The position numbers were made by a program, and so were the translations under genes. From Heliomicrobium gestii (GTDB lineage: Bacteria; Bacillota; Desulfitobacteriia; Heliobacteriales; Heliobacteriaceae), in contig NZ_WXEX01000004.1 of the NCBI RefSeq assembly GCF_009877435.1, positions 62,001-126,000 on the forward strand: a stretch of DNA of 64,000 nucleotides, written 5' to 3'. Shown in pieces: positions 58,909 to 64,000 of the stretch (position 1 is its first letter; each line of letters opens with the position of its first letter). Under the pieces are notes generated by a model. The model was given only the letters and a program-made list of their open reading frames with translations, was not told the DNA's origin and searched no databases.

Positions 58909-59328
58909 GTGCAACTCTTCACTGATGTGGATCAAGCCATGGCATCCCTCTCTTTGACAAAAAATGCGCCCCTCTCCGCCGAGGTCGTTGAAGACGTGAT
59001 CATCCGCCTGGAAGAACAGCAACGCCACTACCTCCTCACCTACTATCCCCGATTCGGCGAACGGCCGGAACACTGGCTGCTTCAGCTCCCCGAAGACGTA
59101 GGTCAGTATATGCCCAAAGAACCCCTTGCCCCGACCGTGGAGGCAGCCCTCACGAAATGGCTCCTGCAGCGGTGGGTCGTCGTCGACGGCGATATGGCCA
59201 TCACACTGGCCGAAGGGCTCTGCGCCCTGGGTCTGTCTTATCTCTGCCTCTATCATCCCGTATCCCCCCAGGAAGAAGCCCACTTTGAGTTCCGTAAGCC
59301 CGAATACCAGGGCGCCCTGCTCTTTTAG
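58909..59328 (+). CDS. Protein of unknown function
   Basis: 139 aa from a GTG at 58909 with AAAGGAGG seven bases upstream; the longer frame is an overlap with the lipoprotein gene. Soluble, with VVEDVIIRLEEQQRHYLLTY, RWVVVDGDMAITLAEGL and a final YHPVSPQEEAHFEFR. I do not recognise the family. It is tightly placed between the lipoprotein and the ATP-grasp ligase (12-base gap), so it likely serves the same process. Confidence 0.8.
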   Translation: MQLFTDVDQAMASLSLTKNAPLSAEVVEDVIIRLEEQQRHYLLTYYPRFGERPEHWLLQLPEDVGQYMPKEPLAPTVEAALTKWLLQRWVVVDGDMAITLAEGLCALGLSYLCLYHPVSPQEEAHFEFRKPEYQGALLF

Positions 59329-59340
59329 GGAGGCTTTCGC

Positions 59341-60567
59341 TTGCGCATCTCCCCTGTTTTGTTCGAAGATCGAGAAGCCTATCTGGATCGCTGGGAAGCG
59401 CTCGTCGACCGTTTTGAACAAGACTATACATTCTCCTGGGCCTTTGACGGCCGGGGGCAGCACTTCCTCAACCTGCACGCCCTCGTCCTTACGCCAGAAG
59501 AAGATCGGGCGATCCGGGAGGCCCAGGCGCGGGTAACGGAGCTGTTTCATTCCATCGCCCGCTTCCTCGAAAGCAACCCGGAAGCCCTCGACGCCCTCGG
59601 GATCCCCGATATCCTGAAGCCGCAATGCCTCAAGCGGCCGCTCCCCTATCTCACCGCCCTCGGGCGCTTTGACTGGTATTGGACCGGCGATGGGCCGAAG
59701 CTGCTTGAGTTCAACAGCGAGACGCCCTTTGGCCAGGTGGAGGCCTGCCGGCTGCAACCGGAACTGGCGCGCCTGTTTCACCGGAGCCTGAAAGACCCGA
59801 ATGCCGATCTGGCCGACCGGATCGGCGAGGGGCTCCGCGAATCCTTCCAGCGTCAAGGCGGAAACAGTGAATCGGTGACAGCCATCGTCGGCTTCTGCGC
59901 CGATCCGGAGGAAATGGCCACCCTTTCCCTGATCCGGGAGCTGGCTGACTACCCCTGCCACGCGTTGATCGGCGATGTGCAGGCGCTTTCGGTGAACCAC
60001 GCAGGGCGGTTGTGCCTGGGCGGCGCGCCGGTGGACCTGCTGCAAAGCTTTTATTCCGTCGAGTGGTATGCTCGCGATCCCGGCGGACCTCAGTTTGTGG
60101 ACAGTCTCGACCAAGGGCTGCTGCGATTGATCAACCCGCCTTCAACGCTGATCCTGCACTCGAAGGCGCTTTTCGCCCTGCTCTGGTTGGTCGCCCCGCA
60201 ATTGCCGGCGCCGCTCCGTCAAACACTGGAACGCTACATCCCCTACACCGCCCTCGATCCCGATCCCCTGCTGGGCCGCCCTGCGCTGATCAAGCCCTTG
60301 CACAATCGGGAAGGCTTGGGCATCGTTTACACAGAGGCCCTTTCCATTCATGAGGCAAAACGAGATGACGCCGTCTACCAGGAACGGGTCGATGGGATCG
60401 CCGTATCGTTTCCAGCGATGCGCAATGGACGGATTCGAGAGCGACGCCTCCTGCCCACCATCGGCGCCTACTGCGCAAAAGATGAATTCGTCGGTTACTA
60501 TACGCGCCTGAGCCCGCTGATCGTGGGACCCCTGGACGTGTGCTGGGCGCCCACCCTGATTGAATGA
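59341..60567 (+). CDS. Glutathionylspermidine synthase-like ATP-grasp ligase
   Basis: 408 aa from a TTG after GGGAGGC. It matches the C-terminal synthetase part of GspS, as in YgiC/YjfC: FDGRGQHFLNLHALVLTP, RFDWYWTGDGPKLLEFNSETPFG, RPALIKPLHNREGLGIV and YQERVDG. There is no N-terminal amidase. Relatives ligate a polyamine or amine to a peptide carboxylate using ATP. Spermidine synthase is encoded at 12.8 kb, but no glutathione genes are seen here, so the substrates are open. Confidence 0.88.
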   Translation: MRISPVLFEDREAYLDRWEALVDRFEQDYTFSWAFDGRGQHFLNLHALVLTPEEDRAIREAQARVTELFHSIARFLESNPEALDALGIPDILKPQCLKRPLPYLTALGRFDWYWTGDGPKLLEFNSETPFGQVEACRLQPELARLFHRSLKDPNADLADRIGEGLRESFQRQGGNSESVTAIVGFCADPEEMATLSLIRELADYPCHALIGDVQALSVNHAGRLCLGGAPVDLLQSFYSVEWYARDPGGPQFVDSLDQGLLRLINPPSTLILHSKALFALLWLVAPQLPAPLRQTLERYIPYTALDPDPLLGRPALIKPLHNREGLGIVYTEALSIHEAKRDDAVYQERVDGIAVSFPAMRNGRIRERRLLPTIGAYCAKDEFVGYYTRLSPLIVGPLDVCWAPTLIE

Positions 60568-60591
60568 CACTGACAGGAGGGAGCGATTCCG

Positions 60592-60990
60592 TTGGTTCCG
60601 GAGAACTTTCTCAATGCCCTGCTCTATTTCGCCGTTTCAGCCCTGATCCTGTCATTTGCCGTCTGGGTCTTTTTCCGGGTCACTCCCTATGACGACTCGG
60701 AGGAGATTCAAAAGGGCAACGGGGCCGTGGGTCTCACCCTGTTCGCCAAGATGTTCGGCCTCGGCCTGATCCTCTGGTCAGCCATCTCCCACAACGACAC
60801 CTTGCAGGAGACCGTCATCTGGGGTCTCTTCGGGGCCGCGCTGATGATCTTCTCCTACCTTCTCTTCGATTGGATGACGCCCAAGCTGTCGACGAGAGAA
60901 GAATTGCAAAAGGGCAATATGGCCGTCGCCTGGGTCCAATCGGGCATCTTCATCACCCTTGGCGTGATCATCAACGCTTGCATCAGCTAA
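60592..60990 (+). CDS. DUF350 membrane protein (YjfL-like)
   Basis: 132 aa from a TTG with AGGAGGGAG upstream. Four helices in two similar halves, each with a KGNxAV signature: EEIQKGNGAVGLTLFAKMFGLG and REELQKGNMAVAWVQSGIFIT. DUF350 proteins often sit beside GspS-like ligases; function unknown. Last gene of the unit. Confidence 0.9.
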   Translation: MVPENFLNALLYFAVSALILSFAVWVFFRVTPYDDSEEIQKGNGAVGLTLFAKMFGLGLILWSAISHNDTLQETVIWGLFGAALMIFSYLLFDWMTPKLSTREELQKGNMAVAWVQSGIFITLGVIINACIS

Positions 60991-61002
60991 CCCATGAAAA
61001 AA

Positions 61003-61045
61003 CAAGCCCGCTTTTTTCCTGCGAAAAAGCGGGCTTGCCTTTTTT
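61003..61045. terminator. Bidirectional terminator between the DUF350 gene and the large pRiA4b-like gene
   Basis: CAAGCCCGCTTTTT and AAAAAGCGGGCTTG form a 14-bp stem. T runs lie downstream in both directions. Confidence 0.9.
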
Positions 61046-61061
61046 ATCGGCATTTATTCTT

Positions 61062-63662
61062 CTACTCTTCCAGCGCCTCCGACGTTTTCAAGCGCTGCCG
61101 GGGAACTTCTACCTGTTCCGTCACCACCCGCGGGTAGAAGAGGCCTGGTTCGGGCGGCGCAATATCCCGCACCCGGATCTCAAAGATATGTTCGTTGTCA
61201 AAATCGAAAAGATAGGCGAACTTCTGCCTGGACTGGAGATTCAGCCGGTCCAGTTGGGCGCTTTTGGCCTGAGCCGCCGACCCTGTGCGCGGTCCACCGA
61301 ATTCGGCAGCTTTGTCAAAAAGGTGATTATTGAGATAAAAAGCGTACCGGCGGTCGTCCTTCCAGTCAAAGGCCTCCCGGATGATCTCATGCAATTGGTG
61401 AAGCGTCTGTTCCCCCGCCACCTCCACATCTCGCCAAAGACCGCGAGCCCCTTTTTGTTTTACCCGGAAGCGGTAGATCGAGCGTTGGCTCCCCTCGGTC
61501 CCATGACCGGCAGCGGGAGGCTGTCCTGTCGCCGTCCTGTCCGGCAGAATGGCAAGGGACCTGCGCAGGAAGCGCACCACCTCCCCCAGCAGTTCCCAAC
61601 CGGCGTCGGTGAGATAGGCGTCCCATGACAGCGCCCGCTCTCTCCGGCGCCGGTCAAAGTGTTCCTGCAACGGCCGGACGAGACGCTCTTGCACCTCCAT
61701 GCAACCGAGCAGGCAGCAGCGGTCTCCCGGCAGCGGGAGGAGACGAGCCACAAAGGCTTGCCCCGCGCCAGGCGGCTCGAAGTAACTGCTCAGTGAGAGT
61801 TCCCATTCCTCGCCGCGCAAAAGGTCATGGAGGAAGCATCGGCTTTCCGAGCGCCATTCAAGCATCTTGTAAAAGCCGAAGGGCTGTTCCCGCCAGTCGC
61901 GCAGAACCTCGGCCAGCCGGTGGTGCAGCAGCTCCGGTTCATGGCGCAGACCCGGCGAGTGGCGATCGGTCGGCAAGGCCATGGCCAGGTATTCGAGCAA
62001 CAACCCGCGGGCGAGGGAATTTGGGCGCAGCAACAATTCGGGCGAGGCGCCCATCCGGTTGCCGAGCAACACGATCGCCTGGGCCAGATCGGTCCGCTCC
62101 CCATCATCAAGCCACTCGCTCCAGGCCCGGAGCACCTGGGACCAGTACACCTCCGGCGCCGGAGCGTCCCCGTTCTCCTGGCGCCACTCCTTCGGCAGGC
62201 CCGCCTCCTCTTGGTTCAAAAGGGACAACGCCTTGATCAATCCCCGGCGCCATTCGCCGAACGAGGGGGCGTCGACACTGCGCAGCCGTTCCGAAAAGGC
62301 CGGGTAGAGCCAGAGAGGCAACAGCCCCCGCTCCGTCGCAGGCGACTGGCGGCTGAACAGACGGCGCTCCCACAGGTTGATGCGGCTTTCATCCTTGCCC
62401 AGGATGATCAGTTCCTGGCCCAGCAGATAGAAACTGCAGCGATAGTCCTGCCCTGCGTCGAGCAAGCTCTTCCAATGGGAAGGCCGCTCTTCCCAATAGT
62501 AGTTGACCCGCACCAGGGGCGAAAACAATTCGTCGCTGCCGTCGAGACAGCCTGTCACCCGCAGCAGGTTGCGCCCCAGATCATAGACCCGGTACTCGAA
62601 GGGCTGGCGAAGGCGTTTTACCTTTTCGGCCATGGTCAAAGAACGCGGTTCCGATGCCTGGACCTCCCGGATCCACCAGTGCATCCCGGCATGGTAAAGG
62701 GTGAAGTCCAGTTGCGATTCCACATAGGGGTGGCCGAGAATGTCCAGGATCAGCGGCTTTTCGATGACCGTGCTCTTCAACCACCGGACATGGTACTGGT
62801 GGGTCGTTTCCGGATGGCCAAAACGTCGCCGTGTTTCCGGCACGGGACGCAGGTGGACATGCTCCGATTTCCAGGGGACGATCAGCGCCGCATTCAGCAA
62901 GTCTTCCACCATGAATTCGGCGATTTTGCCGCTCCCGTGGCCGGAACCGATCCCTGACCTGCCATCCATGCCTTTTCGCTGCGCCAGCCGCTGGCGCATG
63001 CGAGCGTGGAGGTGCCAGGGGGCCATGGGCTCACTGACAGGGAGATCCACCTCCAGCAGGCGCTGCTCCAAGACCTCCCACCAAGGGGATTCCTCCGGAT
63101 TGCCCAGCGGGCCCCGGAGCGCCCCTGCCAATTCAACGTCCAGGTTCTGCCACGCCTGGAGCCAGGCGAAGATGGCATCGTCAGGCGACATACTGCGGGG
63201 ACGGAGTTTTTGCAGCAGCCTGCGGCTCTGTTCTGTCGATAGGGCCGGCAGGGGCCGCAACCCGCCGATCAGTTTGCCCAGTTCAGGCCACTGTTCACCG
63301 ATGGCCGATAGATCATCCACCCGACCATCGATGGCCTGCCAATAGCGGAGCAGGCACTGGACAACCTGCCCCAGTTCATCGCGACTGACGGGAACCTCCT
63401 TGCTGTGGCAGCTTTCCATCTGCCACTCCTGCCGGCTCATCTCCTGCCAGAGCAGAAAAGACGTGTCTGTGGGATTAAAACTCAACTGGCCCAGACATAC
63501 CATCAACGACTTGCCCCGGCCTTGCCAGGCGGCGCGAAAGCTAAATACCGAATGGAACCAGCGGTTTTCCCTCTGCCCATGGGCGCCGACAAAGTCGTGC
63601 CCGGAAAACCCTTCCCTGAGTTCCCCCTTTCGGTTCAGGGAAAGGATGTTCGACTGGCTCAT
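61062..63662 (-). CDS. Large protein with C-terminal pRiA4b ORF-3-like domain
   Basis: 866 aa, no signal or membrane segment. The last 140 residues (about 728-866) match the plasmid pRiA4b ORF-3-like domain: IYRFRVKQKGARGLWRDVEV, LHQLHEIIREAFDWKDDRRY and FAYLFDFDNEHIFEIRVRDI. The first 700 residues are rich in Trp, Leu and Arg and I do not recognise them; WLKSTVIEKPLILDILGHPY and a DDAIFAWLQAWQNLD region stand out. pRiA4b-like proteins are found on plasmids and chromosomes with no firm role. An AGAAGGG lies before the ATG. Confidence 0.75.
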   Translation of the reverse strand: MSQSNILSLNRKGELREGFSGHDFVGAHGQRENRWFHSVFSFRAAWQGRGKSLMVCLGQLSFNPTDTSFLLWQEMSRQEWQMESCHSKEVPVSRDELGQVVQCLLRYWQAIDGRVDDLSAIGEQWPELGKLIGGLRPLPALSTEQSRRLLQKLRPRSMSPDDAIFAWLQAWQNLDVELAGALRGPLGNPEESPWWEVLEQRLLEVDLPVSEPMAPWHLHARMRQRLAQRKGMDGRSGIGSGHGSGKIAEFMVEDLLNAALIVPWKSEHVHLRPVPETRRRFGHPETTHQYHVRWLKSTVIEKPLILDILGHPYVESQLDFTLYHAGMHWWIREVQASEPRSLTMAEKVKRLRQPFEYRVYDLGRNLLRVTGCLDGSDELFSPLVRVNYYWEERPSHWKSLLDAGQDYRCSFYLLGQELIILGKDESRINLWERRLFSRQSPATERGLLPLWLYPAFSERLRSVDAPSFGEWRRGLIKALSLLNQEEAGLPKEWRQENGDAPAPEVYWSQVLRAWSEWLDDGERTDLAQAIVLLGNRMGASPELLLRPNSLARGLLLEYLAMALPTDRHSPGLRHEPELLHHRLAEVLRDWREQPFGFYKMLEWRSESRCFLHDLLRGEEWELSLSSYFEPPGAGQAFVARLLPLPGDRCCLLGCMEVQERLVRPLQEHFDRRRRERALSWDAYLTDAGWELLGEVVRFLRRSLAILPDRTATGQPPAAGHGTEGSQRSIYRFRVKQKGARGLWRDVEVAGEQTLHQLHEIIREAFDWKDDRRYAFYLNNHLFDKAAEFGGPRTGSAAQAKSAQLDRLNLQSRQKFAYLFDFDNEHIFEIRVRDIAPPEPGLFYPRVVTEQVEVPRQRLKTSEALEE

Positions 63663-63691
63663 CGGTCGTTTACCCTTCTTTCTGCCCCCAA

Positions 63692-63716
63692 TAAAAATGC
63701 CCCCGTATGAACGGGG
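63692..63716 (-). terminator. Terminator upstream of the large pRiA4b-like gene
   Basis: CCCCGT and ACGGGG pair around ATGA (reading plus); on the minus strand GC and ATTTTTATT follow. It ends the transcript of the gene entering from the right edge. Confidence 0.65.
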
Positions 63717-63854
63717 ACCCAGAAAAACGTTTTCTGAAGTTCAGTTGTGTCACATGTTTCTCCGAGGTCCCAGAGCCGCTGCAGCGTCCCCGAGAGATGC
63801 GGATTGTTCTTTTATACGCTATCCCTATTCGCTGCCCTCGCCGACATTCCTGCC

Positions 63855-64000
63855 TTACAAATCCTTTTTCTCAAAAAAGTGGACAGCACCGGCCAGGGCC
63901 GCCAGCAGGTAGCCCGTCGCGTAGACGACCATGGCGCCGCTCGGCGGCGACTGAGCGCCGAAGGGTCCCTGGGCCAGGGTGGCCACCGGGGTTGCTTCCT
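63855..64000 (-). CDS. Probable ABC-2 type permease (3' end only)
   Basis: 48 codons open to the right edge, ending in TAA at 63855. The product ends MVVYATGYLLAALAGAVHFF then EKKDL, a final membrane helix followed by a short charged tail, as is common in ABC-2 permeases. It is cut by the window, so the assignment is weak. Confidence 0.45.
   Translation of the reverse strand, partial: EATPVATLAQGPFGAQSPPSGAMVVYATGYLLAALAGAVHFFEKKDL

Overview
The window reads as chromosome of an anaerobic, endospore-forming member of the Firmicutes (class Clostridia) with fairly high GC. Spore and Gram-positive markers are a YheC/YheD-type ATP-grasp protein, a YtaF-like membrane protein, a Spo0F-like receiver, an acpS-nnr-alr-ndoAI-ndoA block, Rex, CsoR and NlpC/P60-LysM wall enzymes. 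Anaerobic markers are an NAD(P)-linked formate dehydrogenase, rubrerythrin and a corrinoid-type methyltransferase. The gene mix and codon style fit Heliobacteriaceae/Peptococcales, but no photosynthesis gene is present, so family placement is an inference.

Layout. 1-8 kb: a partial ligase fusion protein, a secreted NlpC/P60-SH3-LysM-CAP protein, YigZ, an EamA transporter, TspO and rubrerythrin. 8-12 kb: a chemoreceptor, a ketopantoate-reductase-like gene and a decayed ORF with an in-frame TGA. 11.8-12.7 kb: tRNA-Leu and tRNA-Cys, a TusA-like gene, then tRNA-Asp, -Phe and -Gly; both tRNA units have clear promoters on the minus strand. 12.7-25.6 kb, all minus: spermidine synthase, pyruvoyl arginine decarboxylase, a family 2 glycosyltransferase, DUF421, lytic transglycosylase, coaE, ytaF, an ABC-F ATPase, mutM, polA and a beta-propeller-like protein. 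25.7-32.6 kb, minus: fdhA, nuoF-like, nuoE-like, 5-formyl-THF cyclo-ligase and rex. 32.7-35 kb: PadR regulator, UPF0173 hydrolase and ChbG/HpnK-type deacetylase. 35.3-35.5 kb: an intergenic cluster of DnaA-box-like sites. 35.6-41.7 kb, minus: class II aldolase, tsaD, a HesB-like protein, an AcsE-like methyltransferase, a CBS protein, rimI, tsaB, tsaE and a family 4 uracil-DNA glycosylase. 41.8-47.7 kb: Dam methylase, a receiver protein, amidohydrolase, asparaginase, HD-GYP and a C26 peptidase. 47.7-53.2 kb: ndoA, ndoAI, alr, CBS, nnr, acpS, cheW and an RsbW-like kinase. 53.6-57.1 kb, plus: csoR-copA-copZ copper resistance. 57.2-57.9 kb: rpsF-rpsR without ssb. 58.1-61 kb, plus: a four-gene unit of lipoprotein, unknown protein, glutathionylspermidine-synthase-like ligase and DUF350 protein. 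61-63.7 kb: a large protein ending in a pRiA4b ORF-3-like domain. The right edge cuts what looks like an ABC-2 permease.

How the parts fit. The formate dehydrogenase operon starts with 5-formyl-THF cyclo-ligase and lies just downstream of rex, tying formate, folate C1 units and NAD(P)H. Three of the four canonical t6A genes plus rimI sit close together. Copper genes are preceded by a textbook CsoR palindrome overlapping the promoter. Amide- or peptide-bond-forming ATP-grasp enzymes occur at both ends of the window, and polyamine genes lie at 13-14 kb. Many genes use TTG or GTG starts behind strong ribosome-binding sites. The less explained items are the ligase fusion, the DnaA-box cluster, the inverted repeat at 56.5 kb, the start-less coding-like frame at 53.4-53.6 kb, and the GspS-like/DUF350 operon. 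I did not find an IS element, a prophage or a CRISPR array.
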